Source of the DNA: Flavobacteriales bacterium
GTDB taxonomy: Bacteria > Bacteroidota > Bacteroidia > Flavobacteriales_D > Sanyastnellaceae
Assembly (NCBI GenBank): GCA_015665315.1
Contig: JADFAK010000011.1
Coordinates: forward strand, 1 to 33,158
Length of the DNA stretch: 33,158 nt
Direction of reading: 5' to 3'
Shown here: positions 1 to 7,722 of the stretch, one piece after another
How positions within the stretch are numbered: position 1 is the first letter of the stretch
How the letters are laid out: every line of letters begins with the position of its first letter
Made by a program: the position numbers and the translations under genes
Notes under the pieces: model-generated
What the model saw: the letters and a program-made list of their open reading frames with translations, nothing else
Told to the model about the DNA's origin: nothing
The model's database searches: none

Positions 1-297
1 AGCAATCTCACAAGTAGACATTCCCTTTTTCATCGTACTGACCTGATAGATAATAGCAAAAGCTTTTGGTAAAGGAAACTTGAGTTTATGGAAAAGGGTA
101 TGTGCCGTTGGAGACTCGTCGTATCTACATTTCTGGCACCTACGATGAAAGAGTGTAGCCCCTTTGATATGCTCCGTGTATCCGCACCTGCGACAAGAAT
201 ATCCGCCTGACCATTTGAGATCGCAAAGAAGTGCTTTACAAGCCTCTTCTGTTCTATAAAGCTCGATGAATTCGAGTAATCCAAGTTGTTGTGACAT
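1..297 (-). CDS. IS1595-family (ISXO2-like) transposase, N-terminal part
   Basis: Translation from the ATG at 297 starts MSQQLGLLEFIELYRTEEAC and stays open for 99 codons to the window edge. It has the N-terminal zinc ribbon typical of IS1595/ISXO2 transposases: a CRRC pair near residues 35-38 and a CQKC pair near residues 54-57, followed by a stretch resembling 'PTAHTLFHKLKFPLPKAF'. In this family the zinc ribbon precedes a DDE-type catalytic domain, which here lies beyond the edge. The gene is partial because of the window, and no damage is visible in the part seen. Family assignment rests on this recognisable N-terminus. Confidence 0.85.
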   Translation of the reverse strand, partial: MSQQLGLLEFIELYRTEEACKALLCDLKWSGGYSCRRCGYTEHIKGATLFHRRCQKCRYDESPTAHTLFHKLKFPLPKAFAIIYQVSTMKKGMSTCEIA

Positions 298-369
298 AGC
301 TGAATCGTTTAATTTTCAGCTAATTACTTGCCTCAGAACGTAACCAATTTACGTGGTGGTGTGTAACCC
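1..369 (-). mobile_element. IS1595-family insertion sequence, 5' end only
   Basis: The left window edge lies inside this element. It contains the start of an IS1595-type transposase (ATG at 297) and about 70 bp of terminal non-coding DNA. Read on the minus strand, the probable terminal repeat begins GGGTTACACACCACCACG at 369, next to the stop codon of the neighbouring 310-aa gene. The other end and the target duplication are outside the window, so the exact boundary is inferred. Confidence 0.7.
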
Positions 370-370
370 G

Positions 371-1303
371 TTAATCCACTAAATCTTTGATCTCCGTTCC
401 ATAAAAAACATCAAAAACCATCCCTTTATTGAATTTGTCTACTACCAAATTCCAATCTGAAACGTAAAAGGAAGAATCCTTTAATCTTATAAAAGGCGTT
501 TCACGAAAAGATTTGAGATCAGCAGGATTGAAATGTGACGGGATTTCTTCCCTTAAATCTAATGTCCAAAACTCAATTATTGGATAGATAATTTCGTTTC
601 CAAATTTTAGATAAGCCCTCATTTGCATTTTGTCACCATCAAAACCTGCTATGTATATACCCAACAAGTTTTTAACGTAATCCTTGAATGAATCGATATT
701 CTGGGTCTTGAGCCATTTCTGTATCGGAATTTTAAATTCCTCTGTATTATTCAAATATTCAAGATTTTTAACCATGCGAAAAGCATAGGTAAAAACATTT
801 TTAGAATATTTCAAACTATGAGTATTGACCCACATTGGCCAGATCAATCGGGTTAGCCTCTCCAATGAACCACTTGGTAAATCTGGTCGAGTATTAAGTC
901 CACTGCGCTCATCAAATACTTCATTTGCCACCAAAATTGCTTTGAATAAAGACAATTCTTCCTTCGGGCTGAGATTATTGGTTGATCTTCCATTATAACA
1001 TTGAATTGCCGACGAAATTACAGATAGACCAGCATGGCTATTAAAAATTTGCAAATCCTCTTCCCCTAAATCATTTATTGCATCTCGTACGCGCCTTTGC
1101 TCAAAATTGGGTTGCCTATCAATAATCTCATTTAGCCAATTACTTTGAATTTCTTTCGAATTGGTCTGAAAATGCAATTGCCCATTAAGAAAACAACAAA
1201 GCTCTATTACAGGCTGAAGGGGCATCAATCTGATGAGAGATTCAATAGTTGGTAACGGTTTAGCGTAAATATTAGAATAAATTAGGAGTTTACCGATCTG
1301 CAT
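371..1303 (-). CDS. Hypothetical protein, 310 aa, possibly 3'-truncated by the adjacent IS
   Basis: This is a clean ORF from ATG 1303 to a TAA at 371-373. There is no signal peptide and no obvious membrane segment. The protein is soluble, rich in aromatic residues, and probably largely helical in the middle (residues 110-230). I do not recognise the family. The stop codon sits directly against the presumed end of the IS1595 element (its terminal repeat starts at 369), so the last codons may be supplied by the target-site duplication and the original protein may have been longer. The sequence ends abruptly after 'VFYGTEIKDLVD'. No operon partner is visible, and 530 bp of non-coding DNA lies upstream. 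Confidence 0.6.
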   Translation of the reverse strand: MQIGKLLIYSNIYAKPLPTIESLIRLMPLQPVIELCCFLNGQLHFQTNSKEIQSNWLNEIIDRQPNFEQRRVRDAINDLGEEDLQIFNSHAGLSVISSAIQCYNGRSTNNLSPKEELSLFKAILVANEVFDERSGLNTRPDLPSGSLERLTRLIWPMWVNTHSLKYSKNVFTYAFRMVKNLEYLNNTEEFKIPIQKWLKTQNIDSFKDYVKNLLGIYIAGFDGDKMQMRAYLKFGNEIIYPIIEFWTLDLREEIPSHFNPADLKSFRETPFIRLKDSSFYVSDWNLVVDKFNKGMVFDVFYGTEIKDLVD

Positions 1304-1653
1304 TTAAACACATATTAATCTCAACAACTAGAATATCATTTCTGAATTCAAGTTAATCACTTTGAATCCAATATTTGATTCATTTCAATGAATTCTATTC
1401 AAGCAATAATAGAAGAATATTTATGCATTACTCGGTTCCTAAAGAAAATCATACGTTGCGCAAAAGCCTACATTCAAAGCAATGAGACACCATAAACCTG
1501 TTTCAGCTTCTCTTCCAGATATTCATTCCTTCGATATTGACAATGTTATAAACGCGAAGCTGGTTCTATTCTAGGCTAAAAATTCATAATTCCCTACTTT
1601 TGAACCCGACATATCGAATTAACGCATAGCGTAACTGTATTCTATTTCCGAAA
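1304..1653. other. AT-rich intergenic stretch without a recognisable gene
   Basis: About 350 bp between the 310-aa gene (leftward) and the palindromic element at 1654. All frames are broken by stops. It must hold the promoter of the leftward gene, but I see only a weak candidate (TTG, 18 nt, TAGTTGTTG on the minus strand) and do not call it. Confidence 0.5.
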
Positions 1654-1814
1654 ACCGCCAAGTTTTGAAACAGACAGGAATACAAGACAAGCCGCGCCTA
1701 CATAGGCGTGAGCTCTTCTTGTTCTGTTTGTGGGTGCTTGGCGGTACCTCGGAGATGAATGAGTTTGAGTCTCACGCTTTCTTTTTACTAACTCGGTTTC
1801 TTCCGAGACTCAAA
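1654..1814 (+). ncRNA. Candidate structured RNA or leader with nested and competing hairpins
   Basis: Two strong inverted-repeat systems lie just upstream of the secreted-protein gene at 1837. The first pairs ACCGCCAAG (1654-1662) with CTTGGCGGT (1737-1745), then AAACAGA (1668-1674) with TCTGTTT (1723-1729), CAAG (1683-1686) with CTTG (1718-1721), and a terminal hairpin CGCCT/AGGCG (1695-1708). The second pairs TTTGAGTCTC (1764-1773) with GAGACTCAAA (1805-1814). Inside it, CTCGG (1792-1796) can instead pair with CCGAG (1803-1807), which overlaps the 3' arm, so two folds compete. A 98-codon ORF (1665-1961) runs through it but looks non-coding. Function, strand and RNA ends are inferred. Confidence 0.45.
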
Positions 1815-1836
1815 GGGCCAAGAAAATTTCTTAATC

Positions 1837-2517
1837 ATGTATTACAAACTCGTAGCAGTTCGGCTCTTCGTTGTTGCCTTATTGTGTATTCCCTTTTATT
1901 CCAACGGACAGAATTACGTTGTCTATCACGGCATCCCAAACACAATCGGAGGAGCTCCTGATTTAGCGGTTCAGTACTATCAAAGTTTGCTAGCTGAAGC
2001 AGGCTTCTTACTTAAAGATTACATCTCATCTAATGGTAAGACTACGATGGGACCGTATCATTCCACTGGTGACATCGCCTACGCCGAGAAAAAACTAGTT
2101 TCTCTTTCATTTCAGCTTCAAATCGACCTTCGATTTGATTATTCTCAGGTTAAATCCAAGGAAAAACTCAAGTATCGGATTACAGGTCCAGAAGTCAGTT
2201 ACTTCTTTCAAGGTAATATTGAGGTCACGCCAAAAATCACGCTTCTTATTCGAGATGCCAACACCAATCAGTTGATAGAAAAAATCCTCCTTGATCTTGA
2301 CAAATTTGACGTTTGGATTGAAAATATTGAAGCTTCCCAATGGTCTGAAATAAACCTTATTCTCTATCAAGAAAACATGGTCGGTATTAACGATGTCTTG
2401 GCAGATCGATTCTTTGAGTTTGAAGATGAAATCACTGAACAACTTCAAGCCAAACTACCCAAATCAAAGCTTGAGGAATTCGACAAGATTGCCCAAGAAA
2501 TTAAAAGCCGAAACTAA
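1837..2517 (+). CDS. Secreted protein of unknown function, 226 aa
   Basis: ATG 1837 gives a clear Sec signal peptide of about 25 residues (basic MYYKLVAVR, hydrophobic core, ending ..SNGQ). The mature protein of about 200 residues alternates hydrophobic beta-like stretches ('KITLLIRDANTNQLIEKILLDL' type) and ends in a charged helix (residues 196-226). There is no membrane anchor or lipobox, so it is probably periplasmic. I do not recognise the family. The start lies 22 bp after the palindromic element at 1654-1814, which may be its leader. The next gene, 24 bp downstream on the same strand, is also exported, so the two probably share a transcript that ends at the terminator near 2946-2981. 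Confidence 0.75.
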   Translation: MYYKLVAVRLFVVALLCIPFYSNGQNYVVYHGIPNTIGGAPDLAVQYYQSLLAEAGFLLKDYISSNGKTTMGPYHSTGDIAYAEKKLVSLSFQLQIDLRFDYSQVKSKEKLKYRITGPEVSYFFQGNIEVTPKITLLIRDANTNQLIEKILLDLDKFDVWIENIEASQWSEINLILYQENMVGINDVLADRFFEFEDEITEQLQAKLPKSKLEEFDKIAQEIKSRN

Positions 2518-2541
2518 GCTAACATTCTAATTCAAGAAACC

Positions 2542-2913
2542 ATGAAACTTACTTTTCTATTCGTAATTATCCTACTTCTTCAATCATCTTCTTCCGCTGG
2601 CCAATTTTCTATGCAGGCTGGTAATATGTCAGTAGAAAATAGCACTGACAGGAATTCAAATCAAAACAAAACTCCGACGATCTCATTGGTCGAATACCAG
2701 CGAGCGAGTTCGAATGGAATATCTCCGGCCCTTCTTATTGTGGCGGGAATCGGAGCCGCAATTGGAGGAGCCGTTCTATCTGCGAACGGCAGTTTCGCAG
2801 GCCCCCTACTTATGACTGGTGGCATTGGAATGGTTTCCACGGGAATTGTTGTCGCCGTGCACAATACTAAAAACAATGAGTTTACAGGAATATCGGTAGC
2901 CTATTTATTTTAG
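2542..2913 (+). CDS. Small exported membrane protein, 123 aa
   Basis: An N-terminal signal peptide (about residues 1-20, ending ..SSAGQ) is followed by a short polar linker rich in Asn and Ser and two small-residue, glycine-rich hydrophobic segments (about residues 61-83 and 87-107, with a 'GIGAAIGGAV'-type pattern). The C-terminus is short. The layout suggests a small inner-membrane hairpin protein. No family is recognised. It probably forms an operon with the 226-aa secreted protein upstream (24-bp gap) and is followed by a bidirectional terminator. Confidence 0.7.
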   Translation: MKLTFLFVIILLLQSSSSAGQFSMQAGNMSVENSTDRNSNQNKTPTISLVEYQRASSNGISPALLIVAGIGAAIGGAVLSANGSFAGPLLMTGGIGMVSTGIVVAVHNTKNNEFTGISVAYLF

Positions 2914-2945
2914 GTAGGCTTGTTCGAATTAAGAAGCTAAAAAAT

Positions 2946-2981
2946 AAAGCAGCCCCTTCATCTTAAGTTGTGGGCTGTTTT
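2946..2981. terminator. Bidirectional rho-independent terminator
   Basis: The stem is AAAGCAGCCC (2946-2955) against GGGCTGTTTT (2972-2981), with one G:U pair and a loop of about 16 nt. The + strand continues with T-rich DNA; on the minus strand the stem is followed by TTTATTTTTT. It separates the convergent 123-aa gene (+) and relaxase gene (-), and overlaps the relaxase stop codon. Confidence 0.7.
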
Positions 2982-3783
2982 ATTCTTTGTCGGATTCTTT
3001 ATCGAGACTTTGTTCATTCGAATTTTCTCTTAGTTCGACTAATCTATTTTTTACTTTTTCATCTGACGGCGATTCAGGTGGATCTTGAATCCGATCAGTT
3101 TCGATTCCCAGTGTTTTAAACCTGTACTTCTTACCCCACTTTACTCCAGTTAACCTTCCATTTCGTTCGTAAAATGACATCCCTTTTTCGGCCAATTTTT
3201 CTTGCAGTGATTCTCGGGTAGAATCTCCTTTCAAAACCTCTTTAAGAAATTGTTTTAATTCCGTTTCTTTGTTGCGAACTGCGTCTTTTCCCGTGCGCAC
3301 AGAACTATGCTTTAACTCGGGGAATCTTTTTAAATGGTAATCTTGAAATTGCTCCCTTAAAGTTGAGAGTTCATCTTTTGACATTCTTAGACTTTTACCT
3401 TGAGTATCGGTTGCTCCACATATTACATGCAGATGAATATGCTCCTCCAGATGTGGAACAATGTAATAGAGCCCTTTTGGGTTTCTAAGTGAAATATATT
3501 TCTGGGCCATTTCTATGAGCTTTTCTCTATTGAGATATCTTGAATCTTCAGGTCCAAAAGAAATTATCTCGTGGCCAAGCACATTCGAATCCGACCTTCT
3601 AACATCCCGTTTCTCATCATTATTCAAAAACTCCCTTGCTAGTTCCTGATGGGTTTCTGAAAAAACATTGTGCTTGATTTCAAACCAAATATCCTTGTCT
3701 CTTGAACTCTTGTTCCTAGAAACATAAGCCAGCGCCTGAGAAAAACTTCGACTCTTTCTTGTCCTAATTTTAATGATGGCCAT
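2980..3783 (-). CDS. Mobilization relaxase (MOB/VirD2-type), 267 aa
   Basis: This is a transfer-initiating DNA relaxase, which nicks oriT and stays covalently bound to the 5' end. The N-terminal motif around Tyr20 ('ALAYVSR') fits the catalytic tyrosine region. A 'HEIISF' motif lies at 71-76, and the metal-binding histidine cluster is H111, H115, H117 and H119 ('HLEEHIHLHV'), the pattern of MOBP/VirD2-like and related Bacteroidota relaxases. At 267 aa it is short and consists essentially of the relaxase domain plus a charged tail, with no helicase or primase. The start overlaps the upstream accessory gene by 14 bp, indicating translational coupling. It is the last gene of the mobilization operon, ending at a strong terminator. 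Confidence 0.85.
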   Translation of the reverse strand: MAIIKIRTRKSRSFSQALAYVSRNKSSRDKDIWFEIKHNVFSETHQELAREFLNNDEKRDVRRSDSNVLGHEIISFGPEDSRYLNREKLIEMAQKYISLRNPKGLYYIVPHLEEHIHLHVICGATDTQGKSLRMSKDELSTLREQFQDYHLKRFPELKHSSVRTGKDAVRNKETELKQFLKEVLKGDSTRESLQEKLAEKGMSFYERNGRLTGVKWGKKYRFKTLGIETDRIQDPPESPSDEKVKNRLVELRENSNEQSLDKESDKE

Positions 3784-4246
3784 GCTTTTTTAACTCTTCA
3801 ATTGCTGCTAATAGCACTTCCTTGAGCTTGATGTGCTGAGTTCGGCAATACATCGATTTAATGGTGCTTACTTCTTTGATTACATTTTGTGTATTCAATG
3901 CTTCTTGCAAGAATTCAAGTAGTTTTTCTGAAGGCATCGAATGATGAATCACAATCGGAGTCCCCTCCAATTCTTTGTCCACTAGTTTTAATAGAAGCTT
4001 ACTCTTTGACTCTTCGTACAACTGTGCCCTTTCTTCAAAAGCTGAAAACCGTTTTTTAGGTAGCTTGATTGTCAATTCAAAAAACATATTCCTCAATTGC
4101 CTCTTGTATAGGCGTTGATATAACTTTCGGTATTCATCCTTAGCCTTTTGTAACATTTCTGCATCCGAATGTCTGTCCAACCCCCTTTGCCTCAAATAGG
4201 CTTTTTGAGTTGGGAAACCCTCCAATATGGAACTGGTCTTAGTCAT
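3770..4246 (-). CDS. MobC-like relaxosome accessory protein, 158 aa
   Basis: A small, highly charged, mostly helical protein (many Lys, Glu and Arg; Leu heptad-like spacing around residues 40-100) placed between the coupling ATPase and the relaxase. It overlaps the first by 8 bp and the second by 14 bp. Position and composition fit the accessory proteins that bind oriT and help the relaxase (MobC/MbpC-type). No diagnostic motif is visible, so the role is inferred mainly from context. It has no signal peptide or membrane segment. Confidence 0.6.
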   Translation of the reverse strand: MTKTSSILEGFPTQKAYLRQRGLDRHSDAEMLQKAKDEYRKLYQRLYKRQLRNMFFELTIKLPKKRFSAFEERAQLYEESKSKLLLKLVDKELEGTPIVIHHSMPSEKLLEFLQEALNTQNVIKEVSTIKSMYCRTQHIKLKEVLLAAIEELKKHGHH

Positions 4247-5630
4247 TTCTAATTTCAGTTGGGGCTTCTACAAAAGACTTTACATTCATTCTAGCTCTTC
4301 TCCTAAGCTTAAACTGCTTGAAATAGGGCTTGATCTTGTAGTTAATCAGGGGAAGGCTTCCATGGACAATCAAAACCCTTCCAGCCGGCAATTCACGCAC
4401 CTGAGAGGGTGTAAGTACAGGCATCACTTGACTAAATTTTTCGTCCACTTGCACTCGGTGGAATCCTGATAGTTTACTTAACTCTTGAGAAGTAGATAAC
4501 TGCTGGGCAGGATAAAATATCTTGGTCAAACAATTTGATAACAACGTCTCTGATTCAAGACCATATCTTTTTCGAAGTTGGGCTTCGTTCTGACACAACA
4601 ATAGAAGTGACAATCTATATTTTCTTGCAACACCAATGGAAGAAACAAGACTCGGTATCTGTTGTAGCACAGGCAATTCATCAAGAAGGAAATACACATC
4701 CTTTTCACCATTCTCTGGAATTCTCTTCATCAAATTTCCAAATGCCATATCAAAAAAGATGCTCAGTAGAACCGAGTTCTCACGGATTTCCGTGGAATTG
4801 GATTGCAAGAACACAACTACAGGTTTTTCTCTCAACTCAGTAAAACCAATGTCATTTGACCTCGTTATCTCTTCCATGTTCTCAGTAGATAACGGTGCGA
4901 GTGCAGCTTTGCAGGTAAAGAGAATAGAACTCTTCATTTTTTCACTTCCAATTTTGTGAAAGGTTTTGTACTCCTCAAAGCTTTCATCATCCAAATACTG
5001 CGCTGCCAACACGTCTACTTCATCTTCTCCAGATATAAATTTATTGACCAATGATTTTACTCGTTGGAAAGTTGGCTTCCCTTCTGCAAGTGCTATTTCG
5101 ACCAGAACTGACAAGATCATTTTCGACGACAAATTCCAAAATGGGTCGGAGGAACCATCTCCCAATGAACTATTTATTATAAGCCCGGTCATGCTCTGTA
5201 TCTCTGATTTACTTGTGGCAAGTGCTAGAGGATTGAAATGATCACTCTTTTCGGGATTACTGGGATTAACAATCACAGTTCTATACCCCTTGGATTCCAT
5301 GTACGCCTGGCAGATGTCCTCGAGTTCTCCTGAAGCATCATTTACCAGATATGAACGCGATCCATCTGCCGACAACAACTCAGGAATAATTATCCCTGAC
5401 GATTTCCCGCAGCCAGTACTCCCCTGAACGTAAGTATGCATCTGAGAAACTCGAGCTGATAATTTTTTCGCACCTATACTTTGCCCCCTGTTAAATCTCG
5501 AAAGAATTGCGCTAGGATGAGAAAAATTACTTCCTTCCCCTGTATTACGCTTTGGTGGTGAGAGTATTTCTGAGACTACGTCTCCGAAAAGACCAGTTAG
5601 GTTATATAAAATTGAAAGTATTGTCTTCAT
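4239..5630 (-). CDS. Type IV coupling protein (VirD4/TraG-like ATPase), short form, 463 aa
   Basis: This ATPase links the relaxosome to a transfer channel. The Walker A motif GSTGCGKSS is at residues 70-78 and Walker B 'VYFLLDE' at 312-318. 'LLLLCQNEAQL' (342-352) fits the conserved sensor region of TraG/TraD. Canonical VirD4 proteins are about 600 aa with two N-terminal membrane helices. Here only about 60 residues precede Walker A, with one weakly hydrophobic start (residues 1-20), so the membrane module is largely missing. The membrane proteins encoded just upstream could supply it (inference). ATG 5630 follows the hairpin-rich intergenic region. The gene is translationally coupled to the MobC-like gene. 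Confidence 0.85.
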   Translation of the reverse strand: MKTILSILYNLTGLFGDVVSEILSPPKRNTGEGSNFSHPSAILSRFNRGQSIGAKKLSARVSQMHTYVQGSTGCGKSSGIIIPELLSADGSRSYLVNDASGELEDICQAYMESKGYRTVIVNPSNPEKSDHFNPLALATSKSEIQSMTGLIINSSLGDGSSDPFWNLSSKMILSVLVEIALAEGKPTFQRVKSLVNKFISGEDEVDVLAAQYLDDESFEEYKTFHKIGSEKMKSSILFTCKAALAPLSTENMEEITRSNDIGFTELREKPVVVFLQSNSTEIRENSVLLSIFFDMAFGNLMKRIPENGEKDVYFLLDELPVLQQIPSLVSSIGVARKYRLSLLLLCQNEAQLRKRYGLESETLLSNCLTKIFYPAQQLSTSQELSKLSGFHRVQVDEKFSQVMPVLTPSQVRELPAGRVLIVHGSLPLINYKIKPYFKQFKLRRRARMNVKSFVEAPTEIRND

Positions 5631-5639
5631 GATTCGAGA

Positions 5640-5770
5640 ATTTTAAAGGTGATAATGAACCATCAGAGACCAGACTATATCTGGAACTCTGATGGCATCC
5701 ATAAACTCAAAGACTTCAGAGACTAAAGTCTTTTGGAAAGGATCGAGGAGATGCCTTCCAAAAGTTTGGC
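5640..5770. other. Hairpin cluster upstream of the mob operon, candidate oriT
   Basis: Three strong inverted repeats lie in the 230-bp gap before the coupling-protein gene. (1) CCATCAGAG (5660-5668) pairs with CTCTGATGG (5687-5695), enclosing CCAGA/TCTGG (5670-5684). (2) AAAGACTT (5709-5716) pairs with AAGTCTTT (5726-5733). (3) CTTTTGGAAAGG (5730-5741) pairs with CCTTCCAAAAG (5754-5764) with one bulged base. Repeats 2 and 3 share bases 5730-5733. None is followed by a T-run, so they are not simple terminators. Dense inverted repeats next to relaxase genes are typical of oriT; a mRNA leader is the alternative. Confidence 0.45.
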
Positions 5771-5860
5771 GCACATAAGAATTAGTGCAGCCAAAAACGT
5801 TCTCAATAAATTGAACATTGCAAGTAAAATCTGGCCTAATAACTCAGCTCCTTTCATCCT

Positions 5861-6598
5861 TTACAAGCTGTATGGTCCAACAAACGATGATATTTCAACC
5901 TGTGCTCCATGAGATTCCAAAAGAGCTTTGTAAAAGCTACTCAGCAGAATAAAACGTCTTTCTTCTTGCAGGTCATTTGGTACATGAATTAAGAAGACTT
6001 TTACCCCACTCAAATCATCGAGGTCAACCTCGTTGGAAAATATCTCAACAAGGTCCCCAGTAGTTTCAGGCAAGCCTTCTAACAAGTGATGCCCTTCTTC
6101 GGAAAAAAAACTAAACCAAAGCCCGTTTTCCACAAGATCCGATTCCAAGATCACCGCAGCTTCTCCACCATTAAACTTACTGGCTTCGTTGAGCGTTTGG
6201 GCCAAAACTGGGAATATGACAGAATGATTACTTCCTTCCCTAGTCAATCGAAGAGAGCTAATCTCTTGGTTCAGTTTTACCATGAATTCTTTTTCTCTAG
6301 AAAATCGTTTTAGACTATGTCCAAAGATTTCGCTCTCCTGTGCTATCTGATAAGTTTTACTTCTCTCAAACCGAGTAGATGAGATCCTTCTTATCGCTAC
6401 TGCCACACCTTTCCACCTGTCTTTATCGAGTCCAACAAAAGACACCAAGTCCTCAGATTCTAAGTGGGAGTTATATTCATCAGTAGTATCAATCAGAACC
6501 CAAAGTTTTGAGTTTTCTGGGGATTGTCGTTGCCAAAACATCCAAGTTCCGACCACGCCAATGGCAATGGTCGAAACAATTACTATTACCCACTTCAT
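5861..6598 (-). CDS. Membrane-anchored protein with possible VWA-like fold, 245 aa
   Basis: One N-terminal membrane segment (about residues 2-22, uncleaved) anchors a soluble domain of about 220 residues. It starts with the strand 'LWVLIDTTDEYNS' (about 32-44), resembling the first strand and metal-binding turn of VWA-type folds, with later hydrophobic strands 'AAVILESDLV' and 'VKVFLIHVPND'. The full DxSxS motif is absent, so the fold is only suggested. ATG 6598 overlaps the stop of the upstream 375-aa gene (ATGA), so the two are co-translated and probably work together. Their place just before the coupling-protein/relaxase genes suggests a role in mobilization or its control. Confidence 0.65.
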   Translation of the reverse strand: MKWVIVIVSTIAIGVVGTWMFWQRQSPENSKLWVLIDTTDEYNSHLESEDLVSFVGLDKDRWKGVAVAIRRISSTRFERSKTYQIAQESEIFGHSLKRFSREKEFMVKLNQEISSLRLTREGSNHSVIFPVLAQTLNEASKFNGGEAAVILESDLVENGLWFSFFSEEGHHLLEGLPETTGDLVEIFSNEVDLDDLSGVKVFLIHVPNDLQEERRFILLSSFYKALLESHGAQVEISSFVGPYSL

Positions 6599-7722
6599 GA
6601 TCTATTGCGATTTGAAATGTGCAAGGAGCCGAAGTATGTTTTTAACCTCGGTGGATGCTGTGAAAACACTCTTGGCTCACCTTTGTCTGGTCTGAATATT
6701 AAATTCTCATGTATAAATTGCGATATGGCTTTTTGGTAAGACCCAATAACTGACTGCTCATTTCCTTTCGCATAGTCAATCACCTTTTCCTTGTATTCCG
6801 CCAAATCAGACAGCTTCTTGCGTAGAGCAGTGTCTTTGTCATTTAACTTATCCAAACTTTTGGAGACCGCTTGTCGTTTTTTGACTAGCTCCGTTCGTTC
6901 ATCTCGTCTTTTCAGATCCTGATCGCTTGGTTTACCAACGTGCAATACGATTGCTCCGACAACGAGGATCATCATATTCACAATAGCAAACGCTGCAGGT
7001 CCGATCTCTCTGACTTCGTCGGCAACATACAATGTGGTTGATTCCATACCCGATTGGATGGCTGTAACATCCATATACTGGACTCGGTAATACCCAATCC
7101 CGAAAAAAAGCAGGAAAAAGGATACAGTCCAACCTAACATCAACAATGTGCGTTTCATCTTAGTTGTTCCAAACTTTTGTAGAGTCCATGGAACAGCTTT
7201 TGTGCTCAATCCCACTAGGACAGAAATTCCTAGTGCACCGAAAAAAGCAGACACATTATTCGAGAAAACAAACAAAAATGCCATCGAGTTAAACAGAGTC
7301 TCCCCGAGGATTAAAAATCCCACCATAAGCTGTGTTACTCTATATGGCTTCATGTTAAGCACGGAAATGCGGCCTATTTGAGTTTCCAAAACTCCAAGCT
7401 CGTGGCCCCTGGCATCCCGTTCTTCTCCTAATTCTTTTCGCTTTTCCTCGACATCCTTTTCCTCTCTTGAAGCAGCCTCCAAATTGGACTCTGCTTGGCA
7501 CTCTTTGTAGTTGGTAGACAACAATTCATTGAAGTGAGCAACGACCGAAGACAAGGCAACAGAAATACTCCCACCAGTCAATGGTGGCCGGTTTTGAGAA
7601 GCAGCTTCTCTTGCCATTGAATTCGACAATTCAATGCCTTCTTGACAACCCGAAGTGAGTTTTAGATCAAGATTATCATTGACAATCTTTCGAAATCTCT
7701 GATTTACAAATTTAGAGTTCAT
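6595..7722 (-). CDS. Coiled-coil membrane protein linked to mobilization genes, 375 aa
   Basis: The layout is symmetric. An N-terminal soluble part with a charged coiled coil (about residues 80-120) is followed by about four membrane helices (roughly 130-150, 156-178, 190-209 and 242-262), then a second Lys/Glu-rich coiled coil (about 268-315) and a soluble tail. There is no signal peptide or enzymatic motif. The family is not recognised. It overlaps the anchored 245-aa protein by 4 bp and precedes the coupling-protein operon in the same direction. It may be the membrane platform that the unusually short coupling protein lacks, but this is inference from order and topology. Confidence 0.65.
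   Translation of the reverse strand: MNSKFVNQRFRKIVNDNLDLKLTSGCQEGIELSNSMAREAASQNRPPLTGGSISVALSSVVAHFNELLSTNYKECQAESNLEAASREEKDVEEKRKELGEERDARGHELGVLETQIGRISVLNMKPYRVTQLMVGFLILGETLFNSMAFLFVFSNNVSAFFGALGISVLVGLSTKAVPWTLQKFGTTKMKRTLLMLGWTVSFFLLFFGIGYYRVQYMDVTAIQSGMESTTLYVADEVREIGPAAFAIVNMMILVVGAIVLHVGKPSDQDLKRRDERTELVKKRQAVSKSLDKLNDKDTALRKKLSDLAEYKEKVIDYAKGNEQSVIGSYQKAISQFIHENLIFRPDKGEPRVFSQHPPRLKTYFGSLHISNRNRS

Noticed and set aside
30-284. 84-codon minus-strand ORF at the left edge
   Set aside because: It is out of frame with the IS1595 transposase, which is recognisable in the other minus-strand frame starting at 297.
1665-1961. 98-codon ORF on the + strand
   Set aside because: It runs through a palindromic element and overlaps the signal peptide of the clearly coding gene at 1837. 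Its composition does not look like protein.
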